This document shows positions 36,601 to 50,330 of a DNA stretch of 64,000 bases, piece after piece. The stretch comes from Armillaria gallica (Eukaryota > Basidiomycota > Agaricomycetes > Agaricales > Physalacriaceae): contig JBANDB010000010.1 in assembly GCA_037576215.1 (NCBI GenBank), positions 2,046,001 through 2,110,000 on the forward strand. Reading direction: 5' to 3'. The translations under genes were made by a program, and so were the position numbers. The number at the start of each line of letters is the position of its first letter. Position 1 is the stretch's first letter. The notes below the pieces were generated by a model that made no database searches, was not told the origin of the DNA, and saw only the letters and a program-made list of their open reading frames with translations.

Positions 36601-38575
36601 CGAGCTCACACTGAGGACGTGACCTAGGTCACAAAATCAACGAACGCTACGGCCCGCCCCTGGCTGCTCGTTCCGGCTTTGACTTCATCTCGCAATGCCA
36701 CAGACACGTCTGCCAACGTCGAGAGTATGAAAGAAGGAGGGAGAAAAGGGAGAAAAGGGAGGGGAAGGAACGGAAGAGGGAAGAGGGGAGCTGGAGTTCA
36801 AACAAAAATCGAGCCCGCTTTTATAGACAAATCCCTACCCCGAAACGGCTGTACAGAAGGTTCGAGGATATGAGAACGAAAGAATACTTACGAAATGTTC
36901 AACATCAGCCGTGACATCGCTTGTGATTGACAGCTCGGTTGTCGGTGTGGTGAGACGGCGACCTCAAGTTCAAATATTTTCAAACTGATATATTCCGTGT
37001 TGATGATAATGTTATTTGAGGGTGTCGTTTCCTGGGCAATCACGTCAGACGGGATGCAGAACTTGTACTGGGACAGCGAATACTCGGATGCTTTTGCATT
37101 GATCGGACTTGGCAGAACCATGTCGCCAGGTCAATGTCACCGCCTTCATTCCGTTTCATACAAAATGAGTGCTTTCTTGTCCTTGATAAAGCTTTCGGAG
37201 GAAAAACAAGTATCTTGAAGTCTATGTTGGTCATATTTAAAGGTTTCTTAACGTCCCAAGTGGGAATGACAAGTAGAATAATAAAGACACTCACGGTTAC
37301 AAGTCAAGGCACTGTCAGGGTCGCGAATATCATCGCGGTAGTAAGTGTGATCGACACTGAAAATACTGCAAACAAAGACGAGTCTCAGTCTCAATTTGAA
37401 CATACACGGTGATAAACTGACCATTTGTCATTGTTGGAACACTTTCCACGGACCGCGAAAGAGAGAAGGACACGAAGAATAGCCGAGGTATCGTAACCTG
37501 GCAATTAGAAACCATCGACAAATTTCGGACTTTCGGGAACATCTGCCAGGCGGAGGTAAGAGGATAATAGTTGAATTATTCTTCCTGTGCTGCGCCAAGG
37601 TCCCCATGTTCAAATGCGGCCGAAATTCAAACATTACTGAATTGAAGAGTTATTCAACATGCGCGGGCTCCGATGGGATACATGTTCTGATATTCGGGAT
37701 GAAGCAAATGGATTGACGTGACATATTGATGGTAACATTACTGAGATGTCGCGTCGGTTTCCTCCCTTGCCAATGACATACTGAAGGTTGCTGATTGCAA
37801 TGTTGAGTCTAGGCATCAATATAGAAGGGTCAGGGAGCATGCAAACCTCAAAGAAATATATAATCAGACTGAACATAACTGTAATAATCAAAATAGGCAC
37901 AATTCAAGTCAATACAAAGGTCAAGTTCGACTCACCGCTTGCACCAAAATTGAACGACGTCACAAAATGAACCGCAGTCCCTGAAAATGGATGAAAATCA
38001 GGGCCATGGTGATGTCATCGAGCTCTTGGCGAGGCATCAAGAGGCAGATGGGCGAGTGTATCGAGGGGCGGGCTTCGCTTGATGAATAGTAACTAACATC
38101 ATTACCCTGTCAACAAAGATAAGTTATCAGACTGAAATGACAGAAGATGGAAACCCGAACTAGGAGCGAGGATGAACGGATGTAGTGGCCAAATGTTTGA
38201 ATATACGTAGTGCCGGAATCCAGTCCGCGGTGTTCAAGTGGCTGGACTCGGCGGCGTCAATTGGAATTCAAATGATTTCAAATAAGTCACTAAAATCGGG
38301 GACGTTTGAAAGATGGAAGAAGTATTGGAGGAATGTAGCCGGATCGCAAAACAAGCAGAGACAGACATCGTGGTGAAAGAGCAAGCGCCAGCGACTTGAT
38401 CATTTGTCGCGCCAGCCACGTGCTCTCGTGACTTGCCTCTTTCACTCGTACTTCCATCTTCACTCACATCCCTTGCACCCTCAGTGATTTCGCTTCACTC
38501 TCTCTGAAACTCGAGGAGGGATTCCAATGTTCAAGAATTCGGCAGCAAGATAATTTTGATGGAAGATGTCACTTG

Positions 38576-39630
38576 GACTGCGCATGTCAGGTAAGCGATG
38601 ATTTGCATTTCGGTCTTCTTTGAATCTTCTAACCTGTTGCCGTTTCACATCAGTATCAGAAGACTACGACAGCGAGTTACCTCGGATGAACGTCCCCGTC
38701 CCCGCATTCTCGACCTGCCGAGGCTTTGTACGTGAAGTAGAATGACATGCCTGTTCACTTGTGATGCCAATATCTACCTCGCTAGTAAGCGGCCTTCGCG
38801 TGTCAGTGGTCACTTGTTGGAGGATATACTAAATATGTTGTTTAAGGGTGAGCTTCTTTACCTGATGAGGTACACTCGATGTGACTAGTCCTTAGATGTA
38901 ATGTTTGGGATGGAGATAATTGAATTTGGATGAGACGCGTACACGACCGGACGCGATTTCGACTTGAATACCACTACGAACTCGGAAGTAAGTGCCGTTT
39001 CCTTCATGGCAATGTTTATCGTGTTTAATCATGGTGTTCTTACTGGATTATTGCAGGAAATGTTACTGTATTCTTTGCCCCCGACTTGTTACAAGTACTT
39101 TACGTTTGCAAATGCATTACTACGCTCTCTACGATCCTGAATTTGAGTGCTATGTCCATTTTCGGTGTCTAACCTCAATTCCACCTTCATTTCCCTTCCC
39201 TTCTCCCATGAACGACTCAGGTTGTTAGCGCGTTCAAGAATTTCAAGCACCGGCCTTTATACCTTGACTTACCGTTGCCAGAAATGGTCCATTTCGAGAC
39301 CGGATCTCTCAGATCCCATTCAAGTACCCTCCAACTCTGTGCCATTTGATTTTCGTTGCTGATTTCATTTAGGCGAATATCTTCAGATCCTGGTCAATCC
39401 TAGCAGCACCCGAAATGTATCAAGATCATACCTATTCCGCCTATTCCGGTGCCCTTCAAACAACAGCAGCAGAAGAATGCCTAGACAGCTACCGGTCCCG
39501 TTCACGCCATCCGTGCTTCCCTGTAAGTTGATCAAATAAAACAGGACTATCTTTATTCAGAGTCCAGACTTACTGCGGCGTAGATAGCTCGTTATTCTCA
39601 GCCGGCACTGCGATGTTGATTCCCTGTTGA
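38576..39630 (+). pseudogene. Gene 2 of the unit, copy 3, with nonsense codon
   Basis: Same layout as in copy 1. In the exon that reads WDGDDRIWVRR in copies 1, 2 and 4, the codons GAT CGG have become AAT TGA (TGA at 38921-38923), a premature stop. The ATG, donors and acceptors elsewhere look preserved. Confidence 0.45.
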
Positions 39631-41700
39631 AGCGGCAAGTGACTTGACATTCAATTTGGAATAAAGACTTACCATTCATTTAGTGCGGCTACAAAGCAAG
39701 GGAACGAGATGGGGGCAAAGACTCACCGATGCGTATGTTATTTGCGAGCGGGGGTGGCGCTGCGTCGATCAGGATACCGTGCAGACTGCGGAGAAGTCTC
39801 TAGTAAGTAACCACGTCAATGCGCATCAAATGTCTAACTTACCGTTCATTTAGAGTGGCTCCGAACATACCCCTGGATTTGCACATCGAAGTGATGATGG
39901 CAAACGAAAATCCTCCCGACGTCAACTGGATTTCGAATTCTAAGATCTAGGGACCCGACACGCGCCTATGTCCGCACCATCCGCCAGCTGTCCAAATCCC
40001 CTCGGGTCCGCCATGTTCACGCCAAGTCATCGTTCCTTACCAAAGCGACTGCTGCGCTCGATGTCCGGGATCATCCGCTTTGACGTGTGAGTGCGTTGTG
40101 CTGGAAAAAAATTCTGTCACTCACTGTATGCTCAAAAAGCTTGTCGGCTCGAAGTCCTACCAACACGGGGAATTGTGTTAGATTTCATTGGTATGAATGG
40201 GATTTGCATACCTAGGAATGTGGTGGAGCAATTTTAAGTCTACTCAAGGTTAGTCCTCTGGGATACTCAAGGCAAAGCGGGTGAACTCACTGATGGGAAC
40301 AGCAGGGATGATGGTATTTGAGTGGTAAGAAGATGAACATGTTTTGAGATGCTCGTCACTCGCGAGGTCGCGTCTGTTGGTTCGTCGTTCCCGGAAGGTT
40401 CTACTCGGGTTGGTGTACAAAATTCAAGGATCCGGCGAACTGCAAAACGGAAAAGAGTACCGGGATGGACTCGTCTGGGATTGAAGTCTGGAAAACGCAG
40501 CAAGGTCAACGACGCGTCGGGGATGGCAGCCGTTGGCAGGGAGAAAGAAAGAAGGTTCATTGATTTGTTTGTATGTCTTGACGTCGGTTTGTGACTCTCC
40601 ACCTAGTTACCTGGACTTGACGTTTGATCAAAAGTTGTAGCACTTCATCCCGACCGAGTTCTTTACGCATACCTTATTTCATGGAAGCTTATATTATTCC
40701 GGTGAAATAAAATACAGATTGTAGCGAATAATACAACTTATTTAGAGTACTGAGGATCCTCGAAGAACCGGATATTTCGTTGCGGTGATAATTTGAAGTT
40801 GCCATTTTGACAGGTGTGCCGCCACCTAAGACGCTGATTCCGTTGTCATGTTTTCCTCCCGTGATGTTGTTTATGTGTGTTTCTGAAATGTTCCAATTTC
40901 TGTTGATACTCCGTTTACCTTTGTACTTATACTCTTACCTTGACCATCCCCACTTTCTGTCCCCGACTGCTCTCTCCCTCCTCCCTCTTCCAGTGTACTC
41001 CCCATCACAACAACGCCTCTATCTCCCTCAGACTTCTTCTCGATGGAGGCCAATATTTCTTGAAGTTGCTGAGAGCGTTGATGACCATATTGGGATCGAC
41101 GCTGTGATCGAAGCGCGTGGAGCACTTCTCTCTCTCTTACCACCACTATTGTACGTATTTTCTCCCTACATTCATTTACTGTGATGCTCATTGCCTACAT
41201 CTAGGATCCCTACTGACTTGAATGACTATATGGTACGTGTCTTGCTCTGTATATCTAGACTGACTTATTCTTCTTTCAGGCGTGTTTGGACCATGCGCAA
41301 GAGCCCGAAATTTACAGCTGAGGCCGCGGCCAGCCGTACGTTACATCCTTGTGCTCGCCACACTGTCTTGTTGAGCGATGGGTGGCTTCGCGTGATATTC
41401 AAGGAGCAGGGCGTGTCGAGCTTTTCAAGTGAGCCTTCAGTTTTATTCAAAGGGCCGAATTCCGCTGACAGAAGGATTAGACACCACTTGAAGACCAAGT
41501 TCTTCAAGCAACATCTTTTGTGCGTGCACGCTGCATGTCAGGTACGTGTATTTCCCTTGCAGATCTATGGTTTCTGTCATTGGTATCTGTTCACGGTCAT
41601 CCTTACCCAGAAAGCCTGAAGATGATGGAACGTCATCCGGTGAGCAACGTTGAACTACGTCATCTTTTAATACTTCCATTTTGCTAACATCTATGTCCAG

Positions 41701-42804
41701 AATTGGGACCTGATAGACTTGTTGAGCTTTGACTATATGGATCGACGTCCGGCGAGCAAGGTGAGTGATTCGTTGCGATACTCTTTGTTCGCTTTCGCTC
41801 ATCCCTTTTCTAGAATGAGACCTGGGAGCCAAACCTCGTGGAGTCCAGGGCAGCCTTGTCAGGCCTTGAGTATATGGATCATCGTCCGGCGAGCGAGGTA
41901 AGAGCTTTGTTAGGATATTGTTCATTTCTTTTTACTCATCCCTGACTTAGAACATTGCCTGGGAAGGAAATCTTGCAGAGCCGCTTCCACGCTCGAAAGG
42001 TACACTCATATTTTCCATTCGCGCTAGTTGCAGCATCTAAACTCGATCAATGCATCAAGCATTGAGTATATAGATTGCCGTCTGGCGAGCAAGGTGAGAG
42101 CTTCGTTAGGATATTTTGTGTTTCTTTTAACTCATCTTACCCAGAACAACAGCCAACATTTTCCGAAACCCAAACCTTGCGGAGCCAATTCCACGCTCGC
42201 AAGGTACATTTTCGTAAGTGTTCTATTGCCATTGTTTCTTGTGGTCTTTCTGTCTCTCACTTGGTTTTTCACCCAGAGAGGCTGCTATATGTTAGAGCCG
42301 ATATCATCACGAAGCTAGGTATATGTGCTATCATGGTAAGTCATTATTCATGATATTTGTCCCTTCGCTGTGCTAACACTTCATGGGTTTTGACCTCAAG
42401 GACGGCCTGAAAAATTCCAAGACTTCAACCCTGCGGAGCCAACGCCACACTCAAGGAATGAATTTCAATGTAGGTAAGGGTTAATTCCCTGTTTATCATT
42501 CTTTACGCTTCCTTTTTTAGCAGGTTTAGATGAAGATTTCGATGTTGCGGAGCCAGCTGGGTGATAAGTGTCGCATTGCATGTTCTGCTTACTTATACTT
42601 ACTTTCCCATTTCATTTAGAAGGAATTTGGCGAGATGTGAATTGTGCGGAGCCAAAAAAACAAGCTAAAGATGATAAGGTACGGCGCCATCTTTGAATTT
42701 TTATTGGCTGACATTTCGGGCATTTTTGAATCAAAAGAAGCCCACAAATTTCGAGTTCAAACACTCTCAGAGCCAACCACGCGGCCAAGATTTGGAGGAT
42801 TACG
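41701..42804 (+). repeat. Exon-like module cluster, copy 3
   Basis: Equivalent of 20239-21353. Around 42,530 the sequence GAATTTGCTAAA is missing, which shortens the fifth or sixth module, and GGCGGTAAGT has become GTGATAAGT, which removes that donor. Confidence 0.5.
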
Positions 42805-43258
42805 GTAAGTAGACGATGCGGGTGAGATCCCGGGCTTACAGACAGAATTTGGAGCAAGGTGAGTTTCCAGTTTCACGAATTCCAGCAGAAGCTGACTTTG
42901 TTTACAAGGAGAATCACAAGCGAAGCAGATGCGGGAGGGAGAAGCGTGATCGCGCGTTCTTTGAGGTTCCAGGAATTGATGGTGGGGTCCTCGTATCATG
43001 AATAGCCATCCTGGGCAAGTCCCAGGATGGCTAATTTTTTTTGGACCCTGTTCGAGGTGAATTAGAGGACGTAGTTATGGATGTACTGGTAGCTTACGTA
43101 ATGAAAGAAATGCTACTTGGCTCTGAACCACGCACACCAGAGTTTGGTAGCCATAAGAGCGGCCGAAATTTCAAGGAATAGCCATTTACAGCCTGCACTC
43201 GAGGTCCTGACAGCCGCAGTCCGCCACTGATTTCCTGTATTCGGTAACTACGTACAAG

Positions 43259-44441
43259 TCATCCAAGGACCCGACCCTTAGGAAGACAATGCACGCACGG
43301 CCCATAATTATACCCCTCGGAAGGAAGCTCCCAGAGCGGCCTAACCCTGAAGACGAGCCGATGCAGGTTTATATCGCGACGGCACAAAACCTGGTCGAAT
43401 GCAGCCCAAATATCCCGGTTCCAATCGGGAGTCGAACCGCTGGACAAGGTCTCCATGTCGATTTCGAGTTCAATCAACACCGCGATGAGTCGATTAAGGG
43501 TCGGGATAACGTTGATATTGGACGTCCACCATGCGACAGCAGCATTTGTCTCTGCAGAATCGTTGGACAAGCGGATGGTAATACTAACGGATTTCACATT
43601 GCCGAGGTTCAACGGACAAGACGATTCTGGAAACGTCGCATTAGTGCGGGTGACTTACCCAAAGTATTCCGAGAGGCATACCTATCTTAAAATGTCCACA
43701 ACTGAAGTCGTCAAGGGGGAACTCTAAAAGGCTCAAGAAAGCACGAATCCTACGAACCATCTCATCATCGCACACAACACCTGCCTTCCCCCTGCGGATC
43801 TCGAGCCTGTCTAGTGCACGCAAAGAGGCAGGGGAATCACAACCAGCGAACAGGTCCAGAATGGTGAATTCGCCCTCATTGAAAGTCACAGAGAAGCGCG
43901 ACAACTCCGGTCCTTGCAGGTTACTTTGAAGTTCCCCGACAGATAAATCGGACATTCCCCGAGGAACGTGAATCACCTCAACATCGTACTCCTCGACTTG
44001 ATTATCCTCGAAGACGAGTCGTGTGAGCGTGGGCATGGAGGATACGAGGCTTATGATGTCGTATTTGGTGCACTTGATCGATGTCAAGCCTAAGATGCTG
44101 ATATGGGGAAATGATGAGAGTGTGGAGCGAAATGATGCGCGATTTGCAACATTAAACCAGTCTAGGCCTGTGAGCTCCATGGAATTTATTGGAACTTGGT
44201 CGTCTTTGAGTAGCTCTAGGAGCGGCAGGAAGTGCTGGTCATATCCCAGGATCAACGAGCTATCATCGTTGATATCCAGCTCTTGGACGGAATCATCGGT
44301 GGTGGGGCAGGCTGCATTTGCAGGAATATCAAGAGCATGGCAGATCGATGGAGAGTGCAAGATGTAATCATAGAGGTATTGACACGAATATTTTTGCTCC
44401 TCGCCTAGTTGCAGGAAATCTTGTAATGTCAGTCGCGCCAT
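43259..44441 (-). CDS. LRR-like protein, array copy 4, with truncated C-terminus
   Basis: complement(join(43259..43626, 43682..44441)), 375 residues, with tail CVHCLPKGRVLG. It is nearly identical to copy 3; the first-exon differences include RGGKAG to RRGKAG. The frame is open. Confidence 0.55.
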
Positions 44442-47400
44442 GAACGTGAGGAACTGGAATAATATAAGCAAGGCGCCGGTATAACTCTAGTAAATGCACC
44501 TACCAGAGATCAGCGTACTTCAGAGATACGTGGCAAGGGTATCTGAGTGGCGGCTTAACATCGATAAGTTATAACAAATCCTTTGATCTTCAAAGAGAGC
44601 ACCTGACATTGTACCAGGACACGATGTTCATTCCGTAAGTAGCCGACGCACATCTAGCTAAAATAGCTCAAAGATAAGAATCGTAGAAAAATGCATCAAA
44701 GTTCTGAAGTACAAATCGTGCAGTGCCCGGAAACTCGCTATCCTAGAGGCACACTGAAAATCACATCGACTTCAAACCCAGAGTTATAACTCACTTGTCA
44801 AGTTCTACGGTCCGAAAGAGCAAGTCGTCGCCACAATTTGGGCATGACAGAGGAAATATTGTAGAAATGGATGAGATCGCATTTTCGCAGTCTTAGACGG
44901 GCGAAGAAGAGGTTCTGACGATTTTATGATGATTTTTGGCGATTTGTGACGATTTTAGAAGAGGGTATTTTCGGGATACCATGAGTTCAATCGTATTGAT
45001 AGAATCAATTCTTGAATGTTGAAGAGGCCTGCTTTGGAGGTCGTTCTACTGTGGTTCTCTCCAGCTGTGACGAGGTATCTTCTGAAGAGATGTCAAGAAC
45101 TTCCCTGGGTAATGTAATGTGTTAGCCGAGGTCGCGAGATAGACGATGTCCTCTTGATGTCTTCTGCTCTGAATATGTTCTCGAATACTGGTAAGTAATG
45201 TATCGTGGTTGGATGAAATGACATTGTCATACTCGGAACAATGTGCAAAGAAAACTGTATGAACACCGCTGAAGCAAGGTATCAAAGCCGTCAACCGACG
45301 ACCGCTAGTCAAAGCGGGGTTCGACGGTGATGATCGGCTTCGCTCGGCAACGATCACGTATTGAACGTGTTTGGCCATCAACGTCCACACCTAGGTTCGA
45401 CAGCACCTAAGCACTTGAAGCTTGAAGGACTATCGACATCGAAACGGCTCTACGATGCTCATGAAGAAACATTTCCGGTTTGATATGCCTCAAAAGTTAT
45501 CCGAATGACCTACTGCCGGGTGTGATCTGATGACGTCAGGTATCACAGGCCAATTCTAAAATTGAACAAATTACCCTGCTTACTGAACGTGTCTCTGTTG
45601 CGTTTTACCATCATGAACATCTGCCAGCCGAAGACCAACCGTGACTACACCACTATCTCAGACCATGGCCTGTCGACTCGTATCTCGTGCACCGGCTACA
45701 ATGGCCCTCTTGTCTGGCTACCTGCTACGGCTCCATGTATGCGCCCGCCTCTATACCTACCCTCAATCGACGATGCTGCCTCCTCCGTCCGCTCGCTCGC
45801 TCCATACGACCTCTGCCTGCTAAATTTAGAACTGGCCACCTCCCGTCAGTACGTCCCTTCCATGCACCCACCCTCCATCCATCCGTGCTAATATTAGAAC
45901 ACGACCACCCTCCCTCCACCCTCCGCGACGACCTGTCCCATCTATGCGCCTGCGTCTCCCTCAATCTCTTCCTTCCCGAGCCTTCTCCTCCCTCTGCCGC
46001 GAACGTCGTCCACAGTCTCCAACAGCGCCGACTCGAACACGATGTCCCTCATCGGACGGCCATGTGTCGTGTCAGCGCCATGCGACAGGGATCATGGTGT
46101 TGGCAGCAGGGAGCAGAGGCATGGGAGGGAAGGGGAGGGATAGCTTGCGGAGATCGTCGCCGGCGCCGGACTGCTTTGACGTGGGAGGGAGTGGGTGGTC
46201 TCGGGGTCATTGCGCGGACTCGGAGTGTGTGCGCGCAGATGTGCATGCAGTCTACACTAAATGTCGTTAGATCACAATGTAATGCGCTGTATAGTAAACG
46301 CACCTTCAATCCAATCTCGAAATCCTCTATCCAAACACCGTAAATATATCCTACACTTTGTTGAAGGCCTACTGGCATAGGAAACATCAAATCCTAACAA
46401 TGATCCAACATCAGAGGACCGTAAGCAACCAAGAAAAAGGGAAACCTCACCGTTGTAGTACTTGGGGGTCGGTCCTCAAGTAACCGCTGGCGCTCACAGA
46501 GGCGGAGGGAACGGGACGAATGGCTTGCGGGGATCGCAGTCAACGCCGACTGCTTTGTTGCGGGGGAGTGGGTGGTCTCGGGAGTGTTGTGCGGACTCGG
46601 AGTGTCCGCGCGTGCGCGTGCACTATGCTACACCTTAATGTTAGAAGACAAATGAAAAAGACTGTCCAATAGACGTACCGTCAATTCCTCACCCCATCCC
46701 CAAGCCGTTCAACCTAATTCCAACCCTTACCACTCTTCATTTAGCCTCCGAAATATTAAATCCTAACAGAAAAAAACCGGTCAACAGCTGCCAGCCGAAC
46801 AGAAATAAGCACGCCTTACAATCATCCTCGTCGTCAAATTTCGCTTGTTGAAGAATACATCTTACGGGCAGACTTTTGCTTCAGTCGGAATCAAAGTTAG
46901 GCGCACAATCAACAACAAAATGGCAAGTTCTTACCTTGATCTAGTCGTCTCCTCACTAATCCGCTTGTTCGAGTCCTAGTATCGACCTGCTATCCTCTGC
47001 CTGCTGTTGTAGTCGCTGTATACCTCCTGCATGGTAGTCGAGTCCGTCATTGTCGAGCCAAGGCGGCGCCGGCTGCTGGCCCATCGTGCTGTCATGTACC
47101 AGAATACTGGTGGTAGTTGTTAGTAAGGAATATATCCCCAACGTGTTCAACACGTACCTTTTAGGAATAAAGTCGTCAAGCCTATAACGAGTTTTGAAGA
47201 AGAAAAAATTCTGTTCAGAACACAAAGTAAGTAGACATAAAAGCTGGCGCGAGTATCAAAGGCTTACTATGGCTGTTGAGCTCGTCGATACTGGTGGTTC
47301 AAGCTCACGCTGAGGATGTGACCTAGGTCACAAAATCAACGAACGCTACAGCCTGCCCCTGGCCGCTCGTTCCGGCTTTGACTTCATCTCGCAATGCCAC

Positions 47401-49264
47401 GGACATGTCTGCTAACGTCGAGAGTAAGAAAGAAGGAGGGAGAAAAGGGAGAAACGTGAGGGGAAGGAAAGGAAGAGGGAAGAGGGGAGCTGGAGTTCAA
47501 ACAAAAATCGAGCCCGCTTTTATAGACAAATCCCTACCCCGAAACGGCTGTACAGAAGGTTCGAGGATATGTGAATAAAAGAATACTTACGAAAACTTCA
47601 ACATCAGCCGTGACATCGCTTGTGATTGACAGCTCGGTTTTCGGTGTGGTGAGACGGCGACCTCAAGTTCAAATATTTTCAAACTGATATATTCCATGTT
47701 GATGATAATGTTATTTGAGGGTGTCGTTCCCTGGGCAATCACGTCAGTCGGGATGCAGAACTTGTACTGGGAAAGCGAATACTCGGATGCTTTTGCATTG
47801 ATCGGACTTGGCAGAACCATGTCGCCAGGTCAATGCCGCCGCTTTCATTCCGTTTCATATAAAATGTGTGCTTTCTTGTCCTTGATAAAGCTTTCGGAGG
47901 AAAAACAAGTATCTTGAAGTCTATGTTGGTCATATTTAAAGGTTTCTTAACGTCCCAAGTGGGAATGACAAGTAGAATAATAAAGACACTCACGGTTACA
48001 AGTCAAGGCACTGTCAGGGTCGTGAATATCACCGTGGTAGTGAGTATGATCGACGCTGAAAATACTGCAAGCAAAGACGAGTCTCAGTCTCAATTTGAAC
48101 ATACACGGTGATAAACTGACCATTTGTCATTTTCGGGACACTTTCCACGGACCGTGAAAGAAAGAAGGACACTAAGAATAGCCGAGACATCGTAACCTGG
48201 CAATTAGAAACCGTCGACGAATTTCGGACTTTCGGGAACATCTGCCAGGCGGAGGTAAGAGGATAATAGTTGAATTATTCTTCCTGTGCTGCGCCAAGGC
48301 CCCCATGTTCAAACGCGGCCGAAATTCAAACATTACTGAATTGAAGAGTTATTCAACATGCGTGGGTTCCGATGGGATACATGTTCTGATATTCGGGATG
48401 AAGCAAATGGATTGACATGACATATTGATGGTAACATTACTGAGACGTCGCGTCGGTTTCCTCCCTTGCCAATGACATACTGAAGGTTGCTGATTGCAAT
48501 GTTGAGTCTAGGCATCAATATAGAAGGGTCAGGGAGCATGCAAACCTCAAAGAAATATATAATCAGACTGAACATAGCTGTAATAATCAAAATAGACACA
48601 ATTCAAGTCAATACAAAGGTCAAGTTCGACTCACCGCTCGCACCAAAATTGAACGACGTCACAAAATGAACCGCAGTCCCCGAAAATGGATGAAAATCAG
48701 GGCCATGGTGATGTCATCGAGCTCTTGGCGAGGCGTCGAGAGGCGGATGGGTGAGTGCATCGAGGGGCGGGCTTCGCTTGATGAATAGCAACTAACATCA
48801 TTACCCTGTCAACAAAGATAAGTTATCAGACTGAAATGACAGAAGATGGAAACCCGAACTAGGAGCGAGGATGAACGGATGTAGTGGCCAAATGTTTGAA
48901 TATACGTAGTGCCGGAATCCAGTCCGCGGTGTTCAAGTGGCTGGGCTTGGCGGCGTCAATTGGAATTCAAATGATTTCAAATAACTCACTAAATTCGGGG
49001 ACGTTTGAAAGACGGAAGAAGTATTAGAGGAATATAGCGAGATTGCAAAACAGGCAGAGGCAGACATGGCAGTGAAAGAGCAAGCACCGACTTGATCATT
49101 TCAGGTCGCGTCAGCCACGTGCTCTCGCGACTTGCCTCTTTCACTCGTACTTCCATCTTCACTCCCATCCCTTGCACCCTCAGTGATTTCGCTTCACTCT
49201 CTCTGAAACTCGAGGAGGGATTCCAACGTTCAAGAATTCAGCAGCAAGATAATTTTGATGGAAG

Positions 49265-50330
49265 ATATCACTTGGACTGCGCATGTCAGGTAAGCGATGA
49301 TTTGCATTTCTGTCTTCTTTGAACCGTCTAACTTGTTGCCGTTTCACATCAGTATCAGAAGACTACGACAGCGAGTTACCTCGGATGAACGTCCCCGTCC
49401 CCGCATTCTCGACCAGCCGAGGCTTCGTATGTGAAATGGAATGACATGCCTGTTTACTTGCGATGCTGGTATCCACCTCGCTAGTAAGCGGCCTTCGCGT
49501 GTCAGTGGTCACTTGTTGGAGGATATACTAAATCTGTTTTTTAAGGGTGAGCTTCTTTACCTGATGAGGTACACTCAATGTGACTAGTCCTTAGATGTAA
49601 TGTTTGGGATGGAGATGATCGGATTTGGGTGAGACGCGTACACAACCGGACGCGATTTCGACTTGAATACCACTACGAACTCGGAAGTAAGTGCCGTTTC
49701 CTTCATGGCAACATTTATCGTGTTTAATCTTGGTGTTCTTACTGGATTATTGCAGGAAATGTCACTGTATTCTTTGCCCCCGACTTGTTACAAGTACTTT
49801 ACGTTCGCAAATGCATTACTACGCTCTCTACGATCCTGAATTCGAGTGCTATGTCCATTTTCGGTGTCTAACCTCAATTCCACCTTCATTTACCTTCCCT
49901 TCTCCCATGAACGACTCAGGTTGTTAGCACGTTCAAGAATTTCAAGCACCGGCCTTTATACCTTGACTTACCGTTGCCAGAAATGGTCTGTTTCGAGACC
50001 GGATCTCTCAGATCCCATTCAAGTACCCTCCAACTCTGTGCCATTTTGATTTTCGTTGCTGATTTCATTTAGGCGAATATCTTCAGATCCTGGTCAATCC
50101 TAGCGGCACCCGAAATGTATCAAGATCATACCTATTCCGCCTATTCCGGTGCCCTTCAAACAACGGCAGCAGAAGAATGCCTAGACAGCTACCGGTCTCG
50201 TTCACGCCATCCGTGCTTCCCTGTAAGTTGATCAAATAAAACAGGACTATCTGTATTCAGAGTCCAGACTTACTGCGGCGTACATAACTCGTTATTCTCA
50301 GCCGGCACTGCGATGTTGATTCCCTGTTGA
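49265..50330 (+). pseudogene. Gene 2 of the unit, copy 4, start codon and last acceptor changed
   Basis: The first ATG of copy 1 is ATA here (49265-49267), although a second in-frame ATG remains six codons on. The acceptor CGTAG before the last exon is CGTAC (about 50,280-50,284). The central exons (WDGDDRIWVRR, then NVTVFFAPDLL with V kept by GTC) are intact. Confidence 0.4.

Larger units (their letters stand above)
32500..43255. repeat. Macro-tandem repeat unit, copy 3 (10,756 bp)
   Basis: Third unit. It shares the long form near CCATGGCCTGTCGACATC with copy 1. It has a private insertion of about 21 bp of GA-rich sequence near 34,118, and a single-base loss in the A run near 34,517. It also carries a sharply diverged patch at about 36,270-36,530, described under findings. 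Confidence 0.93.
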
